The notes under the pieces are model-generated. The model saw only the letters and a program-made list of their open reading frames with translations, was not told where the DNA came from and did no database searches. From Unio delphinus (taxonomy: Eukaryota > Mollusca > Bivalvia > Unionida > Unionidae), in NCBI GenBank assembly GCA_029339505.1, contig JAQISU010000022.1:18804001-18868000 (forward strand): a stretch of 64,000 nucleotides of DNA, read 5' to 3'. Below, piece by piece: positions 51,993-63,111 of this stretch. Position numbers and translations under genes: made by a program. Each line of letters starts with the position of its first letter. Within the stretch, counting starts at the first letter, position 1.

Positions 51993-52858
51993 GTTGTTGT
52001 TTTGTTGTTGTTAATTGTTTTTGTTGGTTGTTGTTGTTTTGTTGTTTTGTTTGTTGATGTGTGTTGTTGTTTGTTTTATTGTTGTTTGTTTGCGTTTGTT
52101 GGCTGTTGTTATTGTTGTGTGTGATAAATATATATATAAATATAGATATTTTTTTATTATTATTTTTTTTTTCCTGGTTCCAATAGGTGGGAGTACTGAA
52201 GGAAAGAGAGAAGATGTTGTTAGTCATGCAGAGGCCATATGTTATGAGAGATGGTATTTGTGTTTGTCCTAATTTGAAATGTTCGGTTCGTGGTGTTTTC
52301 CACCACGTCCGCCTTGTTTGAGTTGGTACTGCCTTTTTGGTTTTTGAATGTTTGGTTTGGGGTGTTTTCCACCACGTCCGCTAAGTTGGGGTTGGAAGTC
52401 CCTACTTGAATTTTGAATCTTCGGTTTGGGGTGTTTTCCACCACGTCCGCCGAAAGTGTGTTTGGTGTCCCTACCTGATTTTTAACGGGGGATAATACTG
52501 ATGAAGTGGTTGGATTTAGTGGGGAATCGCCGGGTGCCAATGTGGCGTCCAAGTCTTCAATTTGGATAGATTCATCATGAAAATTAAATAAAACTGGGGA
52601 TAGCGGGTCTAGTTTTGCCGCCTCTTTCCTTAGCATGTTTAATTCAGGAGTTGAATATACTCTAGATTTTTTCTCATTGCTGTTATTGCTTGTGCTTATT
52701 GGCTTATCTGTATATTGGTGCACTTTTTTGTGTGCGTTATTCATACGACGTGCCTGCCCCTGCCTTTGTTGCATAGCCTGTTTGTTAGTTTTGGCGGCTG
52801 ATTTGATTTGGGTGGCGGCCATTTTTCCTTTGTTCTGACTGTTTAGTTGGTCGGCCAT
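50160..52858 (-). pseudogene. LINE B ORF1, split by insertion
   Basis: The N-terminal part (52858 to about 52250) starts MADQLNSQNKGKMAATQ, and the C-terminal part (about 51640-50160) carries the ADV-ENT repeats, the nucleic-acid-binding domain and zinc knuckles (CSNCQHWGHFTNKC, CYNCGGPHKGQC). They match LINE A ORF1 but are separated by unrelated DNA. The break falls within the repeated module region. The C-terminal part has an ATG in the inserted DNA and is open for 506 codons, so a shorter protein is conceivable. Confidence 0.85.
51640..52250. mobile_element. Insertion in LINE B ORF1 with T53 tract and hairpin cassette
   Basis: Contains a perfect palindrome GGTACATGTACC (51648-51659), a cassette-like stretch (GGGACG-x-CGTCCC, GTGTTC/GAACAC, GGCCGTC; about 51655-51790), 53 consecutive T (51935-51987), and GTT-rich low-complexity DNA to 52130. 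GGAACCAGG (51926-51934) and CCTGGTTCC (52173-52181) form inverted 9-mers around the T-rich part. Exact ends are not certain. Confidence 0.6.
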
Positions 52859-53659
52859 ATTGTATTTGAATTATTTGAGGGATAATAAGTTCGAATGTCT
52901 AGCTTTTAATTTGTAGTTTGAATAGTGATAGGTTAGGAAAGAAAAGGGTTATATATTTAATTGAATTGAATTATTGTTGATGATTGCAAGGCTCGAATTA
53001 GAGGCAGGACTAACCTTTCTCAATTGCGAGTGCAACCCAAGCTTGTTGTAGTATGATTCCTACGCTTGTGAATAACAATAATTGTTCGATTAAATGTATT
53101 TAGAATTTGAGTGAGAATAGTATTGAGAAAGAGTAGTAGTGATTATGAGAGATGTTTTAGGTTAAAGAGTAACTTAGCTTTTTAGCACAGAGTATAATTT
53201 ACTTCTAACGACTTACAGTTTGCCTTAACAAAGTTGTTGTAGGAGTCCTGGCTGCCTTTGCTGGAGTAGTGGCTGGTGGTAGTGGACTTTTCGTTAGCTG
53301 CTGGTTCCTTTAGCGTAGAAAGGAGGAGGTTGGTGGTGGTGGTGGTAGCAGGCGTCTTGTTGCTGGTGGTTGCTGGTGGCGATGGTGGTGGTACACTAGC
53401 AGCTGGCACAGAATACATCCACTCTAACACGCTGTGGGGCAAAACCTTGGTTTATTCTGGTGCTAAAAACCAAGTAAAATCCCCTCCCTTACTCTAGTGC
53501 TTGAGTAAAAGAATAGATCGTATTGCGTGAGAGAGTATTGTGGTTGTGGTCAAATCTGGGAACAGGTGGCTTCGGTCCGGAGTGGTCCAACACGTCTGTT
53601 CTTCGTTATAGTTCTTGCAGGGATGATGATGTGATGGTACTGAATTGAATTGAATAATA

Positions 53660-53890
53660 TGTTTAAAGTGCTTCGTCCGTGAGGCTCTTAGCACTGTTTT
53701 ATCCTTCAAAGAAGGTTATTTAATTATCCCGTGGGTGGGAATTGTGCCGCGCACCCACTGGGCGTTTATGTGAACAGAGTTCACTATTTAATTTGGCCGT
53801 CACATCTGGTCAACATTGTATTGACACGGTGTGATTGAAAGGCCATTTGGGTGGGTAGGAATAGAACCCACACACACCCACCCCTACAGT
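53660..53890 (-). ncRNA. Structured hairpin cassette, 5' region of LINE B
   Basis: Covarying stems: AGTGC/GCACT, CCTTC/GAAGG (53703-53715), GTGGGTG/CACCCAC, GTGAAC/GTTCAC (53770-53784), GTCAA/TTGAC, and GGGTGGGT with ACCCAC-ACCCACCC. Confidence 0.6.
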
Positions 53891-54359
53891 ATTCTTTGTA
53901 TGTGCCTACCTCTGCAAGAGCAAGAAAGCGAGAGAAAATTAGCTTTCTCATATCGCTTTGGGCTGCGTAATATGGTCGTGCAAGCACGAGAATTTACTGC
54001 AGCATGGAGCAAGGTGGTGAAGCGCCAAGCACGCTTTGTATGTCAAATTCAGTCCAGTTATACTAATGGACACCCTAACAACCAATAGTGTGTAAGCCAC
54101 CTGTGCAATTTACCAAATATCTAAGTTACAAAATATTATTATCATCCTATAAAAAATAGGGACTAGTACTAAGTGTACATGTGTAAGTCCCTATTGTATT
54201 TAAACTAAAGTGTCTAAGCGACACATAAAAGTGTAGTCAATGGTAGGGGATTTTGGTTATGAATTTTGTCGAAGGCATACCAAAAAGGTCATATTTGTGT
54301 TTTCAGGGCCGTATAGTTAGTCGAAGAGGGTACTCGAAGCCAAATGAGTCCCTATTATT

Positions 54360-54890
54360 CAAGCAACGATAACAATGGCGATATACATCACTCCATCTGT
54401 CTCTCCGTGTGGTCCGGTGATAAAGTTTCTGCGTGTTGGAAGGGGTGATAGCTCTGCCGTAGTTTTTCCTTCCAGTCCAGGCACGGCCACAAAACAAGTT
54501 TGGGACTTATGCGCCTTTCTTGTCCAGTCAAAGATGGCAGCCATGGCTTCCAGTTTTCCCGCCACTTGGTCCCTGCCGCAGACAAGTCCGGGAGTTACGG
54601 GATACAAATGGTGGTCTATTCTGTAGTCTTCACCTCCGTTCAGCCCGCAGTTTTCTTTTCTGTAGTTGTGACGGGATAATGTCACAACATTTGTCCTTAG
54701 CAAAGCCCGGGATATCATCATGCCGTGAACAACACGTGGCACCTTGCTAAGCGCCAGGTAAACCCAAACCACGCTGTTCCAACACTCCCATTGTGACATC
54801 ACCAGGTCACCAGCTCCAGAAAAGCCGTCCAGCTCGGTCCGCAACCGCTACTTGAATGATGATGATGAATGATACTGATACTGATGTGAT
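54360..54890. other. Spacer between LINE C 3' end and LINE B 5' end
   Basis: No recognisable gene; a reverse ORF of 161 codons (54844-54359) has no identifiable domain and no counterpart in the 44370-44870 spacer. It ends with ATGGTACTG(ACTG)n at the cassette border. Confidence 0.5.
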
Positions 54891-54904
54891 GGTACTGACT
54901 GACT

Positions 54905-55290
54905 GACTTGGTTGTTTTATAGCTGCAGCCGTCTACTAGAGACATATGTGCAGCTTTTATAGACACCATATCGGTGTCCATTTAGTTCCTTCAGGGAGGG
55001 GAAGGATGCACTCCCTCCCTTTAGGGTTTGAGTGCTTAATTGCACCATATTTCAGTCTTTGTTAGGCGTTCCCCTGAATTACTAAAAAGTAACTATCAAG
55101 GGAAATGGTAGCCTATAGAGTGGATAGGACTGGTACTACACACATCCACCCCCAGTTAAGTTCCAATCGATGTATTATTAAAGGTAGCAAGGAGAATTTT
55201 CTCACTTCGCTAGTAATGTCATGTCCGGAAGCGGCAAAGGCGGAAAGGTCCAGTTCAGGAAGCTCCAAGCTCCAAGGTACTGCAATCGTC
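54905..55290 (-). ncRNA. Structured hairpin cassette, 3' copy of LINE C
   Basis: AGCTGCA/TGCAGCT (54921-54955) enclosing GTCT/AGAC, GACACC/GGTGTC (54962-54978), GGGAGGG/CTCCCTCCC, GTGGAT/ATCCAC. Pairs by position with the copy at 63600-63930, where the stems have different bases. Confidence 0.6.
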
Positions 55291-55462
55291 GTCCAGCACG
55301 AAGAGGGGGCGAACGCACACCCGGACCCCAATACGAAGAAACAAGAGGCACACCTTAGGTGCTTGGCTACTTTACAACCTCATGGGACATGTATCAGAGT
55401 GTATGTGCTATAAAGTTGTGTTTTGTATTGTTTTGATGTTATTTATTGTGTAACATTTATTT

Positions 55463-55530
55463 GCAACATTGTGTTGCGGGAGCCTGATAGTCCTGGATTA
55501 AGACTACCTTATATTAACTAAGAGGGGCAG
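55463..55530 (-). repeat. Single double-hairpin unit, LINE C
   Basis: GCAAC/GTTGC followed by TAGTC/GACTA and ACCTTATA. Confidence 0.7.
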
Positions 55531-56680
55531 AAGTGTGTGTACGTATATGTGTGCTGTCCATGAGGCTGCATTCCCTATGACTCTATTCAATTATCCAGTT
55601 GTACTAGTGGAATTCCCTATTCGCCAATAATGTGTTAGCCACCTATGCAATTACGTCAAAACTATATAAGTTACTGAGTTTTACAAAAACTTAACACTAT
55701 ATCAGCAATTAAGTACAGAATGTACTATATGAGTCGCCACCATCCTGGTGAAAAGCCCTTCTTTCGAGGGTAATTCACCCTATGAAAAAACAAAATACCT
55801 ATACTATGTCAGAGTGACTGCATCAGTTGTTCACGGTGGATTGTTAAAGTTGTTAATTTGGTAAGGTGTGCTCCGAAAGGATCAATTCAATATTGATATT
55901 GGTTAATCAAATGGAATTCTCGTACCAATCGAGATTATGAGAATTCATGTTGTAATAACATATGACAAGAAGACGATACATAGTACAGAATGAGAAGGGA
56001 AAAGGTTCAACATCAGCTTCCCTGAGAAATTAATTGAGTGGATACATACAGAGGTGTACTAGGCTGTACACATATATTTCTCCAGTCCAGGCTTGGAATA
56101 CCCGTATCTCCACTGTTCCACTGATCTTCACCAAATCCCAAAGAATACACAAAAAAAGGGGGGAATAGATATATCACATTGACAATACAATTACAACAAT
56201 GACATTAACAACACGAGTATATTAACAATATTAGTAAGCTATAGAACTAAAAGTCAGTAAAAAGTAAATAACAGTATCTTTAGTATAACATAGTTGTATT
56301 AGTAAAAAATTTAATACAATATTAGTAAACAATAAATATAACAATAACATGTTAACAAAATTATCATCAATACAAACTATACTAAGATTAGCATCAATAC
56401 AAACTATACTAATATTAAGAGAACAAAAACATAACAAGAATAAAATAGCCCTGAAAAGGACTGTTGTATAATCCTATGAATCTGTAGTCCGTCCTCCACG
56501 TTTTCATTGTCCTCAAGGATAGCGCCATGAACTCCATTGATATTCCTAAGCTGACCACACTTTGTGTAAAGTTCTATTATACTTTAGAATATCAAGTGCC
56601 AATGACTTTGCTCCAACAAGAAAGTGGTGAGTAAGGTGTTAGTAATTGTTTACAGACTACAGTTCAATTTAGTAATTTAT
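55530..56680. other. LINE C 3' region, no gene
   Basis: Non-coding. 56150-56450 is A/T-rich with repeated AATATTAG / CATCAATACAAACTATACTA words, including a near-exact short duplication at 56367-56410. Confidence 0.5.
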
Positions 56681-57180
56681 AGCGATGATCTCTGCAGAGC
56701 ACCATAATGAGCGGATATAGACTCGTGAGTAACGTATCAGTTCATTATGAACTAATTTATCTATACCCACCCATATCATGCATCAATCAGAGTCACAGGC
56801 CATTGAAACTTATTTTAATTGTATGTTTTATTTAATAATTATTTTATAGCTAACCAAAACCTACATAGCGATGATCTCTGTAGAGCACCACAGTGAGCAG
56901 GTATAGACTCGTGAGTAACGTATCAGTTCATTATGAACTAATTTATCTATACCCACCCATATCATGCATCAATCAGAGTCACAGGCCATTGAAAATTGTT
57001 TTAATTGTATGTTTTATTTAATAATTAGTTTATATCTAACCAAACCCTACATAGCGATGATCTCTGCAGAGCACCATAGTGAGCAGATATAGACTCGTGA
57101 GTAACGTATCAGTTCACTATGAACTAATGTATCTATACCCACCCATATCATGCATCAATCAGAGTCACAGGCCATTGAAT
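56680..57180 (-). repeat. 186-bp tandem repeat, three copies
   Basis: Copies begin at 56680, 56866 and 57052 (TAGCGATGATCTCTG), a strict 186-bp period, the last one cut just before the ORF2 stop. Each contains CAGTTCATTATGAACTAATT and CTATACCCACCC. Confidence 0.95.
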
Positions 57181-57215
57181 TTCTTTTAATTATATTAATG
57201 TATGTTGAAACATTA

Positions 57216-60200
57216 TTATATTTTATGCATTAGATTTGAGTTTGTAATAAAATCCATAATATAAGTAACAGTCATTTGCATATTAGGCTGATTTAGATCA
57301 AGAAGTTTTGGGTATAATTTAGTTGATTTACTTATTTTCAATTTATTTTTAAGGATATTTCTATATGTTATGTTTGTAAGGCATTTATTAAAGATATGAT
57401 CCAAATCTTCCACTTGGTTACACATAAAACAGTTAATATTGTGTGGAAATGGTCCTAAATATTTTCCAAAACTGTTAGCCAGTTTTGTTTTTCCTACCAT
57501 TATCCTATTAATTTTAATTTGCTGAGTTCTTGTTTTACCTAAAAGAGTAATTTTTCTTTTGACTGTTTTCATGGTGTTATAAAGTACTCTCCCTTTGGGA
57601 GATATATTCCAATTGTGTTGCCACATATTATTTATCATGTCAGAAATAAAATGGTATATTTCTGTATGACTGTACTGTATTCGTTCATAAGACAATTCAT
57701 TTAGTTTTTCTTTTGCTATTTGGTCTGCCAAATCATTACCTTTGATACCTATATGTGAGGGAATCCATAGGAAATCTATTTCAATATCTTGAGTACTAAG
57801 TTTACTTATTTGAAACTGTAATAAATATAGAAAAAATTTTCTGCTGTTAGAGTTGTTGGTACTAATAGATTTTAGAACACTTAATGAATCACTAACAATT
57901 AGAAATTTTTTGTAGTTCGAGTTTGAGTGTTGTATCCATTTTAATGCCTGAAGTATAGCCCAGAACTCCGCAGTATATATGGAGCAGTAATCTGGTAGTC
58001 GCATTCCTTGTTTAATAGTAAACTCGGGAATAACCCATGATGCTGCTGTTCTTGCAGGATCTAGTTTTTTGGATCCATCAGTGAATATTTTGACATAATT
58101 TTTGTATTGAGTATTTAGTTTTTCATTGACAGTCATTTTAAGATAGTGGGAATTCTGTAATTTATTTCCTTTATCTTGTAAAGTGTTGTCTACTTTTATT
58201 GTTTTTAATCTCCATGGAATTATAATGGGATTTTTAATTTTCTGTACATTAAATATATCAGTAGGTAGGTTCGTTTTAAGACGAAAAATTTGTTTACCAA
58301 ATGAGGTAGAGTATTTGCCCCGTTTAATAAGTGGTTTAGTACACTTTTTAATTGCCTTTAAAGTAGGATGCTCCTCATTTTGAGTTGACAATCTAGCTAC
58401 ATATCTTAACATAATTTCCTGTCTCCTGAGGTACAATGATGGTTCACCAGTAAGAATTTGTAATTCTTCTGTGGAGGTAGATGGTAGTGCTTTAGTTGCA
58501 AGGAGAAGGGCTTTTCGTTGAATTGAGGTGATTTTATTTAGTAGAGCTGGTGATGCTGTGGCATAGATATGACACCCATAATCAATCTTGGAGCGTATCA
58601 AAGATCTATACAGTGTCATGATTGTATTTTGACAAGCACCCCAATGTGTGCCTTGTATACTTCTAATTAGATTTAGGTCAAGATTACATCTACTAATTAT
58701 GTTATTAATATGGTATTTCCATTTCATATTTTGATCAAAATACATTCCTAGAAATTTAACTACTTTGACAAAAACTATATTTTGATTTTGTAGAGTAAGT
58801 TTAGGATAAATTTTATTATAATTAAAGGGAGAGAATACAACTGCTACTGTTTTTGTATGAGAAAATTTAAATCCCCATTTATCAGCCCAACTACCAATAT
58901 TATCTAAAGTTTGTTGTATTTCATCAATATGTCGTTGATTGTTAGGATCTCCAGCGCGCCATAGTGCACTATCATCCGCAAACTGAGATAAGTCAATATT
59001 GGGGGTAGCTAGATTTGTATCAAGATCATTAATCATGATATTAAATAAGGTTGGGCTGAGTACGCTCCCTTGGGGTGTACCATTATCTAATACATACTTT
59101 TCAGAGTATGTTGTTCCTACTCTAGTTATAATTTTACGTTCAGTTAGAAAATCTTTGATAAAATTAAATATATTACCGGTTATACCATATTTGTTTAATT
59201 TAGTTAGTAGACCTTTAGTCCATACTAAGTCAAAAGCTTTTTCCATGTCTAAGAATACAGCAATGAGGTTTCTATTTTTTTTTTGATGATTATTAAAAGC
59301 TAATTTAATTGCTGTTTCTAATTTAATAAGTTGATCTATAGTAGATCTATTATTTCTAAAACCACATTGATTCTTGGATATAAAATTGTTGATTTCTAGG
59401 TGATATTTAAGTCTATTATTTATTATTATTTCCATTATTTTACATATATTATTGGTAAGAGAGATAGGACGATATGAATTTACATCATTCCTATCTTTGT
59501 TTTGTTTTAATATTGGTACTACTACTGCTGTTTTCCATTTAATAGGTAGTTTTCCTGTCTCCCAAATTTGATTATACATATCAAGTATTATTTTAACAAA
59601 TTTAAGTGGTAACTTCTTATATACTGAATATCCTATGGTATCTTCTCCAGGTGATGTATCTTTTTTGGTTTTAAGAGCTTGATACCATTCATTAATTGTA
59701 ATTTTATCATTTAGATAGGACTTTTTAGTTCCCATATCTGAGAATGTATTTTTATTATTTATTTCAATTTTAGATCTATGTTCCTGAAATTCCTTAGTGT
59801 GATTTTTATTACTACTCATATCTTGGAAGTGCTTTGCTAATGAGTCAGCTTGCTCTTTGTGATTATTGGTATTATTTATTTTTGGGGTATTGTTAGTATG
59901 CTTACCCCTTATTATTCTAATTTTGTCCCAGACTTGTTTTGAGTTTGTTTTATAATCAAAGGTACTGCAATATTGTCTCCAAGTATCTTGCTTAGCTTTT
60001 TTAATAGCATTTTTAAGTTCAGTTTCTATTTTTTGATATTCTTTAAAATGCTGTGTATTATTAGTACGTTTAAATTTATTAAGTGCTTTACGTTTATTTT
60101 TCCTCATTACACTAATGTCATTATTCCACCAAGGGACTCTAAGTTTAGTGGGATTGCCTTTTGTTTTAGGTATTGAGGCATTAGCTGCCCTTGTTATAGC

Positions 60201-61091
60201 ATTAATTATGTTATCATAGTAATGATCTATATTTTCATTTTTAATGCCCTCAAGTGTTTCATATTTAATATTTTGTTGAAACTTATTCCAATCTGCTTTT
60301 TGGTAGTTCCATTTTGGGATTTTATTATCATTTTGCAGTTGAGCAGAATTTTGTAATTTGGTTATTATAAGAAAATGATCACTGCCCATACTATCTTCTT
60401 GATCAACACTCCAAGATGCTAATTGAGCAAGTTTGGGAGTACATAGTGTGAGATCTAAGGCTGCTAAAGTGCCATCTACCGGATTAAGTCTTGTTTTAGT
60501 ACCATCATTGAGTAATACAAGTTTCGTTTTATTAATCCAATTTTGTACTCTTTTACCTCTATTATTTGTTGATTCACTTCCCCATGTAACATTGTAAGAA
60601 TTAAAATCACCTAACACCATAGCTTCATTTTGTCCTATATGCAATTTAAGCGCTTTCAATGCTAATTTATGAGTTAGTGCAATATCATGTCCAGGATCAT
60701 AAACGTTATATAAAATAAATTTAAACTTGCCTGTATTGATTTGCAAAGCTTGTACCTCTATTGCAGAATTATTAATTGCTTGTAGGTTAATTGGGACTAT
60801 TGTTGCAGAGGGTATGTTATTATTAAGATATATAACAAGTCCCCCTCCCTGACCCTCATTCCTATGTTGAAAAAATCCAGGTGAATATCCTACAATTGTC
60901 GGTAGTGTTTTAGTTTTATTTGTTATTTTAGTTTCCTGAATACAGATTAGATCTGGTTTTATTAAAGTATTAATTAGTTTTAATTTTAATTCATTAATAT
61001 TAATAACTAGACTACGCGAATTCCATTGCCATATGGTTAAATTTGTGGTATTAGAGTGAGAGTTGGTTACTACTTTTGTTGTATTATTCAT
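57216..61091 (-). CDS. LINE C ORF2: endonuclease - RT - RNase H
   Basis: 1291 aa, same domain order as LINEs A and B but clearly more diverged. Motifs: QET, GDFNSYN (His replaced by Tyr relative to A and B), SDHF, YRPISLTNN, FLDMEKAFD, GTPQGSVLSP, FADD, FTDGSK, TAEFW, SDSLS, and CCHC CFMC ... HIFNKC near the end. The frame is intact. The start overlaps the ORF1 stop as ATGAATAA (8 bp), a layout suited to termination-reinitiation. Confidence 0.95.
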   Translation of the reverse strand: MNNTTKVVTNSHSNTTNLTIWQWNSRSLVININELKLKLINTLIKPDLICIQETKITNKTKTLPTIVGYSPGFFQHRNEGQGGGLVIYLNNNIPSATIVPINLQAINNSAIEVQALQINTGKFKFILYNVYDPGHDIALTHKLALKALKLHIGQNEAMVLGDFNSYNVTWGSESTNNRGKRVQNWINKTKLVLLNDGTKTRLNPVDGTLAALDLTLCTPKLAQLASWSVDQEDSMGSDHFLIITKLQNSAQLQNDNKIPKWNYQKADWNKFQQNIKYETLEGIKNENIDHYYDNIINAITRAANASIPKTKGNPTKLRVPWWNNDISVMRKNKRKALNKFKRTNNTQHFKEYQKIETELKNAIKKAKQDTWRQYCSTFDYKTNSKQVWDKIRIIRGKHTNNTPKINNTNNHKEQADSLAKHFQDMSSNKNHTKEFQEHRSKIEINNKNTFSDMGTKKSYLNDKITINEWYQALKTKKDTSPGEDTIGYSVYKKLPLKFVKIILDMYNQIWETGKLPIKWKTAVVVPILKQNKDRNDVNSYRPISLTNNICKIMEIIINNRLKYHLEINNFISKNQCGFRNNRSTIDQLIKLETAIKLAFNNHQKKNRNLIAVFLDMEKAFDLVWTKGLLTKLNKYGITGNIFNFIKDFLTERKIITRVGTTYSEKYVLDNGTPQGSVLSPTLFNIMINDLDTNLATPNIDLSQFADDSALWRAGDPNNQRHIDEIQQTLDNIGSWADKWGFKFSHTKTVAVVFSPFNYNKIYPKLTLQNQNIVFVKVVKFLGMYFDQNMKWKYHINNIISRCNLDLNLIRSIQGTHWGACQNTIMTLYRSLIRSKIDYGCHIYATASPALLNKITSIQRKALLLATKALPSTSTEELQILTGEPSLYLRRQEIMLRYVARLSTQNEEHPTLKAIKKCTKPLIKRGKYSTSFGKQIFRLKTNLPTDIFNVQKIKNPIIIPWRLKTIKVDNTLQDKGNKLQNSHYLKMTVNEKLNTQYKNYVKIFTDGSKKLDPARTAASWVIPEFTIKQGMRLPDYCSIYTAEFWAILQALKWIQHSNSNYKKFLIVSDSLSVLKSISTNNSNSRKFFLYLLQFQISKLSTQDIEIDFLWIPSHIGIKGNDLADQIAKEKLNELSYERIQYSHTEIYHFISDMINNMWQHNWNISPKGRVLYNTMKTVKRKITLLGKTRTQQIKINRIMVGKTKLANSFGKYLGPFPHNINCFMCNQVEDLDHIFNKCLTNITYRNILKNKLKISKSTKLYPKLLDLNQPNMQMTVTYIMDFITNSNLMHKI

Positions 61092-63111
61092 GTTGGTTTA
61101 ATAACTTTCCTGATTTTATACCCTCCTCTACGTGTTGGATAAGGACATGGAGCCCGTTCGTGAGGGTAGATATATAGCTACTGTTTTGGTTTTGTGCGTT
61201 ACTAATGTAACGACCTATTTGAGAAATAGCTAGGCCTATTGTATTTAGACCCAGATTATCTGTAAGGTCTATAGAATTTTCTGTTTGAGTTTGGCTATTA
61301 GAGGTTGTTTTATTAGTAACCTCTGTTATTTCTATAGTTTTGCCAATTACAGTTGATGTTGGAGTAGGAGTTGTCTTTTCCTGTTTTTTTTGATTTTTGG
61401 TATTTTGGTTTTGAAGATTTATTATGTTTCTTGCTGTGATATAATCATAATTAGACGAGTTCATAAGGGTTATGACCTCGTTTTCAAAAATAGCAGCACT
61501 ACATTTAATAGAGCTAGAGGGATGGTCTTCCTTACAATTACCACATTTAGGTTGTTCTCTTTTACATTGTCCTGTATGTGGTCCACCACAGTTTTCGCAT
61601 CTATGTTTAAAGGTACAAGCGACCTTATAGTGACCCCAATGCTGGCAATTTGTACAGAATCTTACTTTATTCACAAATGACTGAGTTTTATGATATATTC
61701 CCAGAGATCCTACTTTGATTATTGCTGGTATTGGCGTTGTTGATTCAACAACCACCACAGTTTGATCTGTAGCTTTTTGATTTTGACCTATTTTGTAGAT
61801 TTTAGTAACTTTATTTCCTCCTTGTGTAATTTTGTCTTTGATTTGTTGAGTGGTGCATGTTGCCATTTGACCCTTTAATTTCATTACTGCCTTGTATTTT
61901 TTTGGGCGGGTTTGTTGTTGTTGTTGTTGTTTTTGCTGTTTGATTTCTCTTTGTTGTTGTTGTTGTTGTTGTTCCTGTTGTTTAATTTCACTTTGCTGTT
62001 GCACTTTATTTACTTTTGGACTTTTATTGTTATTGTTGTTGTGGTTGTTGATTTTGTTGTTGTTGTTGTTGATTTTGGTAACTTGAGATGTTTTAGCTTT
62101 TTTGTGCAGCTCCATAATTACTGGCATGCCGCAAAGTTTATTTATTTCCAAGAATTTTGCAACTTGTGCACGTGTGCTGCAATGCAAAATTATGTAATTT
62201 GTTTTAGGGCGTACAATTTAGCATTGCCCTGAATGAACCTTCAGTAATGCCTTAGCAATACTGATGGTTGTGAGATCAAATATTGTGCTTGTTTTGCCCT
62301 TTAGAAACACTGTCATATCCACGTTATGATAGTGTTTATTTATTTTTGTGTAATGTGAGCTGACTTGTTTTTTATTTTCAGTTTTTGAGGAGTTTTTAGC
62401 AGGTCTTTGATATTTGGGGTTTAGCGCCTGTTTCCCCTTTCCTTTGTAAGCGGGGGGGGGGGAGTTTTCTATAGGTTGTACCGTTTTAGCTGTTTTGCTC
62501 TCTCTATTACTTGCAGATGTTTCTGGTATTTGGCTACTATGGTACAATGTAGCTTTGTCTGCTTGGATTTGACCTACTTTCCTACCAGTTTTAAGTATTT
62601 GGGCGTAGGTAAATTTTGCCTGTGTTAATTTAGTTCCGGTCTGCACAGTTTTACCCTCTATCATTTGTGTACAGCCGAGTGGTGTGGTAGTACTTTTGGC
62701 CTTATCAGATTTAGTCCCTACCTTTTGTATGGACTGGGTTTTGTCCGAGTTAGCGGAATGGGGGGTTGGTGTGTCAGAAGGCAAAGTATCGTCTAGGTTT
62801 TGAGTGGTTGAAACCTCAATGATTTTAATACCTACTGGTTTGTTTTTCTTGGTAGTGGTGTTTGTTTCATTAGCAAAATTGTCCCCTAGATTAAATCTAA
62901 CGGGAGATAGGGGATTTAACTTGTCTGCCTGCTCTTTTCTTAGGCGATATTCAGGCGATTTTAAAAAATTTAACTGTTTGATTTGGACAGGTCTCTTACT
63001 TGGCTGAGGCGTGAGGTCAATAACACCCATTTTTGTTGCCAAATTTGTTTGAATAGGCTTTGCAAGCCCACATTTGACCAAAGCTGCGAGTCTTACGTTA
63101 TCTCTGTGCAT
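61084..63111 (-). pseudogene. LINE C ORF1 with one in-frame stop
   Basis: Open from ATG 63111 to a TAA at 62218-62220, then in the same frame to 61084; about 675 codons in all. LINE A ORF1 has Lys at the stop position. The second part has an Asn- and Gln-rich tract (61900-62090) and zinc knuckles CTNCQHWGHYKVAC, CENCGGPHTGQC and CGNC. One base change would explain the stop; readthrough or restart at 62187 is possible. Confidence 0.85.

Larger units (their letters stand above)
44870..54360 (-). mobile_element. LINE B, near full length, ORF1 interrupted
   Basis: Same layout as LINE A with similar sequence from 54360 down to 44870. ORF2 is intact; ORF1 is split by an insertion of about 600 bp (51640-52250). 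Hairpin cassettes lie at about 53660-53890 (5') and 44880-45110 (3'). Confidence 0.8.

Noticed and set aside
54359..54844. 161-codon reverse ORF between LINEs B and C as a gene
   Set aside because: No recognisable domain, several overlapping alternative frames, and no counterpart in the matching spacer at 44370-44870.
61892..62232. Plus-strand Leu/Cys/Val-rich ORFs
   Set aside because: Antisense translations of the Asn/Gln-rich tract in LINE C ORF1.
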